The notes below the pieces were generated by a model, which saw nothing but the letters and a program-made list of their open reading frames with translations, made no database searches and was not told the DNA's origin. Positions 1 to 7,850 of a stretch of DNA of 64,000 nucleotides are shown one piece after another (positions within the stretch are counted from its first letter, which is position 1; the number at the start of each line of letters is the position of its first letter). The position numbers were made by a program, and so were the translations under genes. Source of the stretch: Planctomycetia bacterium (GTDB lineage: Bacteria > Planctomycetota > Planctomycetia > Pirellulales > UBA1268); assembly GCA_014192425.1 (NCBI GenBank), contig BJHK01000014.1, positions 1 through 64,000 of the forward strand. Reading direction: 5' to 3'.

Positions 1-1382
1 AGTGGCGCGGCCTCTTGGTATCGGCCCTCCCGTACGACCGCGGCCACGAGGTTTGTGAACCCACGGTCGTTCGCCGGGCAATCCCGCACGTTCTGCTTCC
101 AGAGCGTCACGGCACTCGCAAAATCTCGATTCCGTTCGATCGTTCTGCCAACCGATGCGGCCACGATCAGCACGGCCAGACAGCCGAGAGCAACCCACAC
201 AGCTCGCCGGAAAGCCGGTCTCCGTGTGCAGCCGACGCTGTAGGCCGCCATCGCCACCGCGGTCACAAGCCCGCCGATCAGGCATGCGGACGGTAGATAC
301 ATCCGGTGTTCGGCGATCGTCTGCGTCTTCACCGGCACGATGCTCGTCGTGGGTGCGAGGAGGATCGCGGCGGCCACGAGCGGAAAAAATGCCCGCGGCT
401 TTCGCCAGAACCCGATGGCGATTCCGGCCACGAGCGCCACCGTGCCGACGATGAATGGCCAGACCTCCCCCGGCCCGGCCGCCAGCCCTTCCCCGTGGTC
501 GAGCACGAGCGTCGCCGGCCAGATGAGCGTGCCGAGATACAGCCAGATCGCCCGGCACTGGGTGAGGGCGTAGGCCGCGACAGACGCCGTCGTGATCCCG
601 GCCGACCCCCCGCGTCCGCCGAGCGCGACGCCGAGCAGGGCGAGCACCACGATATTCGCAGCCAGTCCGGTGTAGAGCACGGGCCGAATCCGCGCGTCCC
701 GCCCAGCCTCCGGAAGCCGATCCCGATACGCCCAGTCGAAAGCTGCCACGAGCGGCAGGATCGCGGCGGTGGTCTCCTTGGCAGTCGCCCCAACCATCGC
801 GAGCACCCCGGCGACGGCAGCTGCCACGAGACTCCCTCGCGACAGGGCCACGATGGCGGCATCGCACGCGGCGAGGATGAAAAACGCCGCCAGCGACTCG
901 GCCCGCTGGATCACGTATGTGTTTACGGCCGTGTGCAATGGATGCACCGCCCAGAGCACGGCGGTGATCCCGGCGAGAAGCCTCGCGTCGGTGCCGCGCC
1001 AACCATTCAGCCGCAGAAGCCTGCGGGCCACGTCGAAGACGAGCAGCGTGTTGCCCAGATGGATCGCCAGATTCACGACCCGAAAACCCGGCCGCCAGAG
1101 ACCGTGCGCGGCGTAGTTGACCGCCAGCGAGAGATTCAAGAGCGGCCGGCTGTCGTGCGTGCGACCCCCTTCCGCTTTCGTGAACAGGACGTCGCCCAGC
1201 GGCAAAAGCCTGCGAATCGAAGAGTTCTCGACGATCGACACCTCGTCATCGAAGACAAAGGCGCCATCGAGCGCATTCGCGTAGGCGATGCCGAGCAGCG
1301 TCGCCACGATGGCTACCACCAAGGCTCCCCACACCCAGTGAGGAGCCCGCAGGCTGCGTCGAAGGCCCGCAAACCGGCTCAC
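1..1382 (-). CDS. GT-C fold membrane glycosyltransferase-like protein with TPR tail (C-terminus off the window)
   Basis: This open frame reads leftward past base 1, so the C-terminus is missing; 460 codons are visible. The start is GTG at 1382, whose GTGA overlaps the stop of the upstream lipoprotein gene. An N-terminal membrane segment (about residues 17-34) is followed by the first-loop motif FVFDDE (D45, D46) and then by VHPLHTAVNTYVIQRAESL. Both motifs recur in the paralogues at 4001, 5796 and 7847. About ten membrane spans follow, then the start of a helical repeat region (NRDFASAVTLWKQNVRD). The layout matches TMTC/PMT-like GT-C enzymes, which move sugars from polyprenyl-phosphate donors on the outer face of the inner membrane. 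Donor and acceptor are not visible from sequence. The closest relative in the window is the gene at 5796. Confidence 0.85.
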   Translation of the reverse strand, partial: MSRFAGLRRSLRAPHWVWGALVVAIVATLLGIAYANALDGAFVFDDEVSIVENSSIRRLLPLGDVLFTKAEGGRTHDSRPLLNLSLAVNYAAHGLWRPGFRVVNLAIHLGNTLLVFDVARRLLRLNGWRGTDARLLAGITAVLWAVHPLHTAVNTYVIQRAESLAAFFILAACDAAIVALSRGSLVAAAVAGVLAMVGATAKETTAAILPLVAAFDWAYRDRLPEAGRDARIRPVLYTGLAANIVVLALLGVALGGRGGSAGITTASVAAYALTQCRAIWLYLGTLIWPATLVLDHGEGLAAGPGEVWPFIVGTVALVAGIAIGFWRKPRAFFPLVAAAILLAPTTSIVPVKTQTIAEHRMYLPSACLIGGLVTAVAMAAYSVGCTRRPAFRRAVWVALGCLAVLIVAASVGRTIERNRDFASAVTLWKQNVRDCPANDRGFTNLVAAVVREGRYQEAAP

Positions 1383-1618
1383 TCGTTCTTGAAGTCCTTC
1401 ATGACTGCATCCACCTGTTCGTCGACGTCACGAGAGGGCTTGCCATCCTTCTGGCTGCCCGCCGTTCCACCTCCGCCGAGGTCGCTGCAGCCCGCTGTCG
1501 CGATCACGACGAGCGGCACGATCGCGATGGTAGCGAATGGGAAAAACCGCCGAACCCGTGATGTCCGAGTGTTCGTGACGCAGCGTTCCGTTGCCCGCAA
1601 AAACATCCATCTCCTCAT
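1379..1618 (-). CDS. small exported lipoprotein
   Basis: This is a 79-residue protein with a basic N-terminus, a hydrophobic stretch (about residues 25-40) and the lipobox ATAGC, which predicts a lipidated Cys at residue 44. The mature part is only about 35 residues, Gly-rich then acidic, and ends in DAVMKDFKNE. An AGGAG lies inside the first codons, four bases before a second ATG at 1606, so translation may begin there and give 75 residues. The gene is first in an operon with the GT-C protein (GTGA overlap). No family is recognised. It could be a small partner or anchor of the glycosyltransferase, but that is only context. Confidence 0.7.
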   Translation of the reverse strand: MRRWMFLRATERCVTNTRTSRVRRFFPFATIAIVPLVVIATAGCSDLGGGGTAGSQKDGKPSRDVDEQVDAVMKDFKNE

Positions 1619-1664
1619 GGCTTTCTCATACCCGGGCCCAGCAAACGAGCGTCCGATTCGACGT

Positions 1665-1692
1665 ATCATACCGGCCCCCTTATCTCCAGCAA
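1665..1692 (-). promoter_or_regulatory. possible sigma70-type promoter for the lipoprotein/GT-C operon
   Basis: On the minus strand TTGCTG (1687-1692) and TATGAT (1665-1670) are separated by 16 bases and lie about 45 bases before the lipoprotein start. The match is moderate, and planctomycete promoters are poorly defined, so this is only a suggestion. Confidence 0.3.
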
Positions 1693-1705
1693 CGAGTGCA
1701 ACCGA

Positions 1706-3286
1706 ATGCACGGTCAGGTCGGCGACATAACCGGCAGCGCAACCGCGAAATCGATCAGTCGGCTTTCGTGGGCTAGCGGAGTCGACCGCAGCAGCAGCCT
1801 GCTTCGCGCCCTGGCCGAAGCGTTTGGCGTATGCCTTGTCGTCGCCCTCTTCTTTTCGCCGCATTTCGTGGCCTGGCGCGCATGGGGCATCCGGCCCGAC
1901 CTGTTCGACCAGTGCGAGACAGGCAGGGCCGCCGTCGCGCTCTGGCAGGTGGACCACCTCGGCGAGCCGGTCGAGCACAAGTATCAGGGCATTCAACGGT
2001 GGCGATTTCTATTTCCGGCCGTGGCGCGGGCGTTTTGCCTGCCAGCCGTCTTGCATCTGGCGGTCTATCCGATCGGTGCGGTTCTGGCCGTCGCCTACCT
2101 CTCGTGGATCCTCCAGGCATTCGTCGTGGGCTGGTGGCGGCTTGCAGCGCTCACGGCACTCACGGCCAATGCCTGGTTTTTCACATCCACGGGTTGGCTC
2201 GCCTACTCGGATGGTTGGGTCGCGCTTGGCTTGCTGGTGGTCGCTTTTTCCGGTTCGGCTGCCGCGAAGGCTGTCGCCTGCTTGGCTCTTCCCTGGTGCT
2301 ACGATCGGTTTGTGATCGGGCTGCCGGTCGCCGTGACGGTGGCTCTCTCGCAACTCCTGCAAAGCACGCTTGTCTCCCCAAAGGCGGCGGTCTGGTCGTG
2401 CGCCGTGCGGCTCGCGCCCGTCGCCGTGCCGATCGCCGTCTTCGTCGCCGCCCGCCTGGCAATCGAAGCGCGGAGCGACGTCAACACGTTGGCAAATCCG
2501 CTGTTTCCACCAGTGGGCGACCATCTCCGGACGGTCGCATGGGGGGGCTGGGAATGCCTGCGAGCCGCCTGGCTGTTCGTGCTGCTCGCCCTGCTGCCAA
2601 AGCCCGGCCACGCGGTGTGGCCATCTTGTGTGCTCGCCACCGCGGCTGCCGTGTCATTTCCCGCGGCATTTTTCACTTGCTACGACCTCAGCCGTGCCGG
2701 CGTCGTCCTGCTGCCGCTGGCGTGCCTTGGCGTGCAGAGAGCGGCAGGAGAACGACGGCAACGCCGGATCATCCCGGTCGTGGCCGCGTTGAATCTGCTG
2801 CTTCCCGCAACGCATATCATGGTGACCCATGCCGGACCTTCAATCGTGCCGATTCGGGGCTTTGCCAATGCATGCCGTGAGTACCTGAGGCCGACGGGGG
2901 AGTATGCGCCCGCCACCTACCTCGAGGCCGCCGTCCGCCAGGCTGCCGCGAAGGATTTCGCCGCCGCGGACTGGCTCCTGCAAATCGGCCGCGACCTGGG
3001 GGGCGACGAGGCAGCGGTGGTTCGCACCTCGGCGATTCTCCTCTCAGAGAAGGGCGAGCTAGATGCTGCGTGCAACCTCCTCCGGGAAAGGCTTGCAGCC
3101 GATTCTCGCGCCATCACGTCGGCAGCCCTTCTGGCCGTGCTCCTGGAGGAAGCCGGAAAGTGCGAGGAGGCGATTGTGGTCGCCCGTGGCATCATCGATG
3201 ATCTCCCGGCGGATGACGCGGAGTCTGCCGCAGCCCGCGCGACGGCGCAGCGCGTGCTTTCACGTTGCCAGGAACACGCCCCATGA
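1706..3286 (+). CDS. polytopic membrane protein with C-terminal helical repeats, unknown function
   Basis: The protein has 526 residues. It has a first hydrophobic span near residues 38-55, a polar loop (RPDLFDQCETGRAA), then roughly eight further spans to about residue 380. The soluble tail (about 405-526) is Ala/Leu/Glu-rich with TPR-like helix pairs (DFAAADWLLQIGRDLGG, GELDAACNLLRERLAA, GKCEEAIVVARGIIDDL). No family is recognised with certainty. The fold resembles GT-C membrane glycosyltransferases, but the DD first-loop motif of its neighbours is absent. It is the first gene of a plus-strand operon and overlaps the polyprenyl-phosphate sugar synthase-like gene by ATGA, which suggests a role in the same glycosylation step. 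The ATG at 1706 has no clear ribosome site, so the true start could lie downstream. Confidence 0.7.
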   Translation: MHGQVGDITGSATAKSISRLSWASGVDRSSSLLRALAEAFGVCLVVALFFSPHFVAWRAWGIRPDLFDQCETGRAAVALWQVDHLGEPVEHKYQGIQRWRFLFPAVARAFCLPAVLHLAVYPIGAVLAVAYLSWILQAFVVGWWRLAALTALTANAWFFTSTGWLAYSDGWVALGLLVVAFSGSAAAKAVACLALPWCYDRFVIGLPVAVTVALSQLLQSTLVSPKAAVWSCAVRLAPVAVPIAVFVAARLAIEARSDVNTLANPLFPPVGDHLRTVAWGGWECLRAAWLFVLLALLPKPGHAVWPSCVLATAAAVSFPAAFFTCYDLSRAGVVLLPLACLGVQRAAGERRQRRIIPVVAALNLLLPATHIMVTHAGPSIVPIRGFANACREYLRPTGEYAPATYLEAAVRQAAAKDFAAADWLLQIGRDLGGDEAAVVRTSAILLSEKGELDAACNLLRERLAADSRAITSAALLAVLLEEAGKCEEAIVVARGIIDDLPADDAESAAARATAQRVLSRCQEHAP

Positions 3287-3981
3287 AGCTCAGCATCGTC
3301 ATCCCCATTTACAACGAGCGTGATCTCGCTCCCCAGGCGCTCGCCCGGATCGAGGCCGCGCCGCTGCCGGAGGGGGTCGCCCGCGAGCTCGTCGTCATCG
3401 ACGACTGTTCCACCGACGGTACACGGGAATGGCTGCGGGACTACGCCGCCGATCGACCCCATGTGATCCTGAAGCTCCACGAGAAGAACGCCGGCAAGGG
3501 GGCGGCGCTACGCACCGGCTTCGCCGCGGCCACCGGCGAGTTCGTCATCGTCCAGGATGCCGACCTCGAATACGATCCACGGGAGATTCCTACCGTCCTC
3601 GAGCCGCTCCTCGACGGCCGTGCCGACGCGGTCTTCGGCACGCGATTCCTCGGCCACACCCACCGCGTGCTCTACTACTGGCATTCCGTGGGCAACTGGC
3701 TGCTCACGACCTTGAGCAACATGCTCTCCAACGTGAATCTCACCGATATGGAGTGCTGCTACAAGGCGTTTCGCCGCGAGGTGCTCACGCAGATCGAATT
3801 GAAGGAAGACCGGTTCGGGTTCGAGCCCGAGATCACGGCGAAGGTGGCTCGGCTCGGCTGCCGGATCTACGAGGTACCGGTGAGCTACTCAGGACGCACG
3901 TATGCGGAAGGCAAGAAGATCAACTGGAAGGACGGCTTCTCCGCCCTCCGGTGCATCCTGCAATACAACCTCCTGGGGTGA
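3283..3981 (+). CDS. GT2 glycosyltransferase, polyprenyl-phosphate sugar synthase-like
   Basis: The 232-residue protein has the GT2 start MKLSIVIPIYNERD, the nucleotide-binding DDCSTDGT (residues 40-47) and the metal-binding QDADLEYD (D92/D94). It ends in the block FGFEPEITAKVARLGCRIYEVPVSY plus a short tail, with no membrane span. This is the typical soluble form of dolichyl/bactoprenyl-phosphate mannose or glucose synthase (DPM1-like). Such enzymes charge the lipid carrier used by GT-C transferases. The gene sits directly before three such GT-C genes, which fits a donor-supply role. The start at 3283 gives an ATGA overlap with the preceding stop and begins right at the conserved strand. A start 18 bases upstream is possible but less likely. 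Sugar specificity cannot be read from the sequence. Confidence 0.88.
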   Translation: MKLSIVIPIYNERDLAPQALARIEAAPLPEGVARELVVIDDCSTDGTREWLRDYAADRPHVILKLHEKNAGKGAALRTGFAAATGEFVIVQDADLEYDPREIPTVLEPLLDGRADAVFGTRFLGHTHRVLYYWHSVGNWLLTTLSNMLSNVNLTDMECCYKAFRREVLTQIELKEDRFGFEPEITAKVARLGCRIYEVPVSYSGRTYAEGKKINWKDGFSALRCILQYNLLG

Positions 3982-4000
3982 GGCCGGGCGATACGCTGCC

Positions 4001-5794
4001 GTGCTGCTGATCGTCGCAGCCACGCTCGTTGCGCATAGCCGCTCAGTTGGCAACGGCTTCATCTGGGACGACGACTTCTACGTCTGGAACAATCCCACGC
4101 TGAAAACTCTCGGCGGCATCTTCGACATCTGGTTCCGCCCCCTCTCGATCCCGCAGTACTACCCCCTCGTCCACACAACCTACTGGCTCGAATACCGGCT
4201 CTGGGGCGACCACCCCGCCGGCTACCATGTCGTCAACGTGCTCCTCCACGCGGGCAATGCCGTGTTGCTCTGGGTCGTACTCCGGCGGCTCGACGTGCCC
4301 GCGGCCTGGCTGGGGGCGCTGCTGTTTGCGGTGCATCCCGTGGGCGTCGAGAGCGTGGCCTGGGTGACCGAACGAAAAAACACGCTCTCACTCTGCCTCG
4401 CCCTCGGATCGCTCCTCGCCTGGCTCGAGTTCAATGACGGCGAACAGCGGCACTGGCGGTGGTACGCCCTCTCGATCGCGCTCTTTGCCGCTTCGCTTCT
4501 GGCCAAGACCGTCACCGTGTCGCTCGTCGGCGTGCTGCTTGTGCTCACCTGGTGGAAGACCGGCCGCATCACGCTCCGCGACCTGCGGCTTGCCGCCCCC
4601 TTCCTCGCCGTCGGCCTGCCGCTCGCGGTCGCCACCGTCTGGCTCGAGAAACATCACGTCGGTGCGGGGAACGTTGACTGGGGCCTCTCCCCATTCGACC
4701 GGATCGTGCTCGCCGGTCGGGCCGTCTGCTTTTATGCGTCAAAACTCGTCTGGCCGCATCCGCTTGCCTTCTTCTACGACCGCTGGCAGATCGACGCCCG
4801 GCAGGCATGGCAGTGGGCGTTTCCCGTCGCAGTCGCCGCCATGCTCGTCGGCCTCGTGGCCGTGAGCGGCCGCATCGGCCGGGGCCCGGCGGCCGGGGCC
4901 ATGCTCTACTGCGGCCTGCTCTTTCCGGCGCTGGGATTTTTCGACGTCTATCCGTTCAAGTTTTCATACGTTGCCGATCACTTCCAATATCATGCGGCGA
5001 CGGCCGGCCTCGCCGCGCTGGCCGGGCTGGCGGGCTGGGTGATGCAGCGATCTTCATGGTCGCCAGGAGTGCTGCACGCGACGGCCATCGCTGTCTGTGG
5101 CATCCTGGCCGCGGTCACGCTCCGTCAGACCGGCATCTATCACGATCTCGAAACGCTGTGTCGCGACACGCTCGCAAAGACGCCGTCGTCGTGGGCGGCC
5201 CGCAACATCCTCGGTCCTTACTTCACGGAAGCCGGCCGGTATGCCGATGCCGAAGCGGTGTTTTCCAGCCCCGCGGCGCGGTCGCACCTCCCTCCCTGGC
5301 CGCACGATCTGGCGATGTTTCGCTACAACCACGCGCAGGCGCTCGAGGGGCTCGGTCGCGGGGACGAGGCCGAAGCGGCCTATCGGGAAGCGATCGCCCT
5401 CGATGCGGCCTACCTGAAACCGCGCAACAACCTCGCCAAACTCCTCGCCGACACCGGCCGCCGCGGTGAGGCGGTCGTGGAATACCAGGCGCTCCTCGCG
5501 CTCCCGCTTTCAGCCCCAGACCGGGCCCGCTATGCCTTCAATCTCGGCACGGTGCTGGCCGACGACCGCGAGTGGCGGGCCGCGGAAGAGCAGTTTCTGG
5601 AGGCCACACGGCTGAGCCCCGATTCGGGCGACTATGCGGAATGGCTGGGGATCGTCACGCTGCGGCAGGGCAGGGTGGCGGAGGCCGTGGGCCTCTTCGA
5701 GCGAGCCGTCAAACTGGCCCGCGATCCCGCGGCCCTCGCCCGGGCGGAGGCCAACCTCACAGCCGCCCGAAACCTCTTGCGGCAGGGCTCGTGA
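4001..5794 (+). CDS. GT-C fold membrane glycosyltransferase-like protein with TPR repeats (TMTC-like)
   Basis: With a GTG start at 4001 the protein has 597 residues. Membrane span 1 leads into the loop motif NGFIWDDDFYVWNN (D23-D25). A HPVGVESVAWVTERKN block and about ten spans follow to residue ~400. TPR units follow (about residues 410-590), for example GRGDEAEAAYREAIALDAAYLKP. This layout matches TMTC-type protein O-mannosyltransferases and bacterial relatives that use a polyprenyl-phosphate sugar. An ATG at 3902 is also in frame, but it would overlap the GT2 gene by 80 bases and add an Arg/Ser-rich stretch that looks like out-of-frame reading. I therefore prefer the GTG 19 bases after the GT2 stop, although no strong ribosome site supports it. 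Confidence 0.87.
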   Translation: MLLIVAATLVAHSRSVGNGFIWDDDFYVWNNPTLKTLGGIFDIWFRPLSIPQYYPLVHTTYWLEYRLWGDHPAGYHVVNVLLHAGNAVLLWVVLRRLDVPAAWLGALLFAVHPVGVESVAWVTERKNTLSLCLALGSLLAWLEFNDGEQRHWRWYALSIALFAASLLAKTVTVSLVGVLLVLTWWKTGRITLRDLRLAAPFLAVGLPLAVATVWLEKHHVGAGNVDWGLSPFDRIVLAGRAVCFYASKLVWPHPLAFFYDRWQIDARQAWQWAFPVAVAAMLVGLVAVSGRIGRGPAAGAMLYCGLLFPALGFFDVYPFKFSYVADHFQYHAATAGLAALAGLAGWVMQRSSWSPGVLHATAIAVCGILAAVTLRQTGIYHDLETLCRDTLAKTPSSWAARNILGPYFTEAGRYADAEAVFSSPAARSHLPPWPHDLAMFRYNHAQALEGLGRGDEAEAAYREAIALDAAYLKPRNNLAKLLADTGRRGEAVVEYQALLALPLSAPDRARYAFNLGTVLADDREWRAAEEQFLEATRLSPDSGDYAEWLGIVTLRQGRVAEAVGLFERAVKLARDPAALARAEANLTAARNLLRQGS

Positions 5795-5795
5795 C

Positions 5796-7850
5796 ATGCC
5801 GCGAACGAGGATCGTTGAAGGCGGGCCGGCGTGGTGGCAGCTTGCCGCGGTCGCGGCGGTGCTCCTGGCGATCGCCTACGCCAACGGCCTCGACGGGGCG
5901 TTCGTGTTCGACGACGAGCCGTCGGTGGTCAGTAATCTCTCGATCCGCCGGCTGTGGCCGCTCGGCCCCGTGCTGTTCACATCCGGCGACACCGGCCGCA
6001 CGCACGATGGCCGGCCGCTCGTCAATCTCTCGTTCGCCGTCAGCTATGCCCTGCATGGAACCTGGCGGCCCGGGCTTCGGCTTGGCAACCTGGCCATCCA
6101 CCTGGCGAACGTCTGCCTCGTGTACGTGGTGACCCGCCGGCTCCTCGGCCGCGGAGCCGGCCCGCGCTGGCTGGAAAGCGATCTCTCGCAGCAGCGCTGG
6201 CTCGCGGCGGCCGTCGCCCTCCTGTGGGCCGTGCATCCCCTGCACACGCATGTCGTCACCTACATCGTGCAGCGGGCCGAGTCGCTCGGCGCATGCTTCA
6301 TCCTCGGCTCGTTCCTGGCCGCGACGGTGGCGCTCGACGCCGGCAGCCTGACGGCCGTGGCCGTGGCGGTCATCCTCGGCATCGCAGGAGGGTTTACGAA
6401 AGAGACGACGGTGTCGATCCTGCCGCTGGTGGCCGCCTACGACTGGGCATACCGGCCGACTTTCGCGATCGCCGGCGATCCTCGGACCGGAAGAGTCGTC
6501 CGGGGCCTCTTGTACTCCGGCCTGCTCTTGAACCCGCTGGCGATCTTGTCGGCCGCCGCCCTGACCGGGGGCCGCGGACACTCGGCCGGTTTTGGCACCG
6601 CACCGATCATCGACTACCTGCTCACGCAGTGCATGGCCGTCTGGCTCTACATCGGTCGCGTGTGCTGGCCGGCGACGCTCGTGCTCGAACATGGCGATCG
6701 CCTCGCAACCTTCGCGGAAGCCTGGCCGTCGATGCTCGCCATGCTCGTGCTCCTGAGCCTGATCGCGGTCGGCTATTGGCGCCGCCCAGCGGCCTTCTTC
6801 CCGGCCGTCGCCGCCGTGCTCCTGCTCGCTCCTTCGTCGAGCGTCATGCCGATCGCCACGCAGACTGTGGCCGAACACCGGGCCTACCTGGCCTCGGCCG
6901 CAATCGTGGGCTACGCGGTCGTGGGAGCGGCCACGTTCCTCCGGCAACTCGGCAACCGCCGGACAGGCGAGCGATGGCTGCGGTATCCCCTGACAATGGC
7001 ATGCGTGGTGGCGGTGATCGCCGCCGGCTGGATCGGCCGCACCATGCTCCGCAACCGCGACTTTCGCACGGCCGAAACGCTCTGGAGGCAAAACGTGCGC
7101 GACTGCCCGGGCAACCCGCGCGGGCTTCGCAATCTGGCCGAGCTCTTCACGCTCGAGCAGCGGTATGACGGCGCGGAACGGGTCTATCGCGAGGCGCTGG
7201 CGATTCCGCAGCTGCAGACCTACGCGGCCTGCGGGCTGGGCGATGCCCTGCGGCGGCAGGGGCGGTTTGAGGAGGCCCGAGAGGCCTACCAGTTTTGCAT
7301 CTCATCGGATGCCGATGCGTCGGCGGCCCAGTTTCGGGCGTTGGCCGGCCTGGCTGCGGCGGAGGTCGGTCTCGGGTTTCCGGATCGTGCCATCGCGCTC
7401 ATTAACGAAATGTCGTCGCCTGTCTGGCACGGCGTCCGCATGGCAGCCGCGGACCGCTGGCAGGCCATGGGGCGAGGCATGGTGTTCAAGGCCGCGGCCC
7501 ATCGTCGCCTCGGCGACGCGGCGACCGCGGATGAAGAACTCAGGCGGGCCGTCGCGTTCGCCGTGGAGAAGCCTTCCGCGGCGGAGACGATCGCCAGGGC
7601 ATGCGATGACATCCGGGACTTCGCCACCGCAGCCATTCTCTGGGAGCCGATCGCGGCCCGCGATCCGTCGGTGCTTGCGAATCTCGCCGTCAGCCGGATC
7701 GAGGCCGGGCAGATCGACGGGGCGATCGAGGCCTTCGAGCAGGCGGTCGCCGCTTACCCCGACGATCCGGGGATGCGGGCCAACCTCGAACGGGCGCGGG
7801 AGATCGCGCGCCGCCAGGCAGACAAGACTCCTGCCTCGGATTCGCAATGA
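5796..7850 (+). CDS. GT-C fold membrane glycosyltransferase-like protein with TPR repeats
   Basis: The 684-residue protein starts at the ATG one base after the previous stop (TGACATG). Its first span ends at residue ~31 and the loop carries GAFVFDDEPS (D39, D40), then THDGRPLVNLSFAVSYALHG and VHPLHTHVVTYIVQRAESLG. About ten spans reach residue ~415. TPR-like helices fill about residues 430-680, ending in a complete unit (GQIDGAIEAFEQAVAAYPDDPGMRANLERA). It is strikingly similar to the left-edge protein, sharing the long THD-RPL-NLS block, so these two are a closer sub-pair within the paralogues. It is expected to glycosylate exported proteins or lipids on the periplasmic side. The long TPR tail probably selects substrate or partner. 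The acceptor is unknown. Confidence 0.87.
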   Translation: MPRTRIVEGGPAWWQLAAVAAVLLAIAYANGLDGAFVFDDEPSVVSNLSIRRLWPLGPVLFTSGDTGRTHDGRPLVNLSFAVSYALHGTWRPGLRLGNLAIHLANVCLVYVVTRRLLGRGAGPRWLESDLSQQRWLAAAVALLWAVHPLHTHVVTYIVQRAESLGACFILGSFLAATVALDAGSLTAVAVAVILGIAGGFTKETTVSILPLVAAYDWAYRPTFAIAGDPRTGRVVRGLLYSGLLLNPLAILSAAALTGGRGHSAGFGTAPIIDYLLTQCMAVWLYIGRVCWPATLVLEHGDRLATFAEAWPSMLAMLVLLSLIAVGYWRRPAAFFPAVAAVLLLAPSSSVMPIATQTVAEHRAYLASAAIVGYAVVGAATFLRQLGNRRTGERWLRYPLTMACVVAVIAAGWIGRTMLRNRDFRTAETLWRQNVRDCPGNPRGLRNLAELFTLEQRYDGAERVYREALAIPQLQTYAACGLGDALRRQGRFEEAREAYQFCISSDADASAAQFRALAGLAAAEVGLGFPDRAIALINEMSSPVWHGVRMAAADRWQAMGRGMVFKAAAHRRLGDAATADEELRRAVAFAVEKPSAAETIARACDDIRDFATAAILWEPIAARDPSVLANLAVSRIEAGQIDGAIEAFEQAVAAYPDDPGMRANLERAREIARRQADKTPASDSQ

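Noticed and set aside
306-1730. A 474-codon plus-strand open frame
   Set aside because: It is antisense to the GT-C gene at 1-1382, which has clear membrane spans and family motifs; the plus-strand translation is Arg/Pro/His-rich with no fold.
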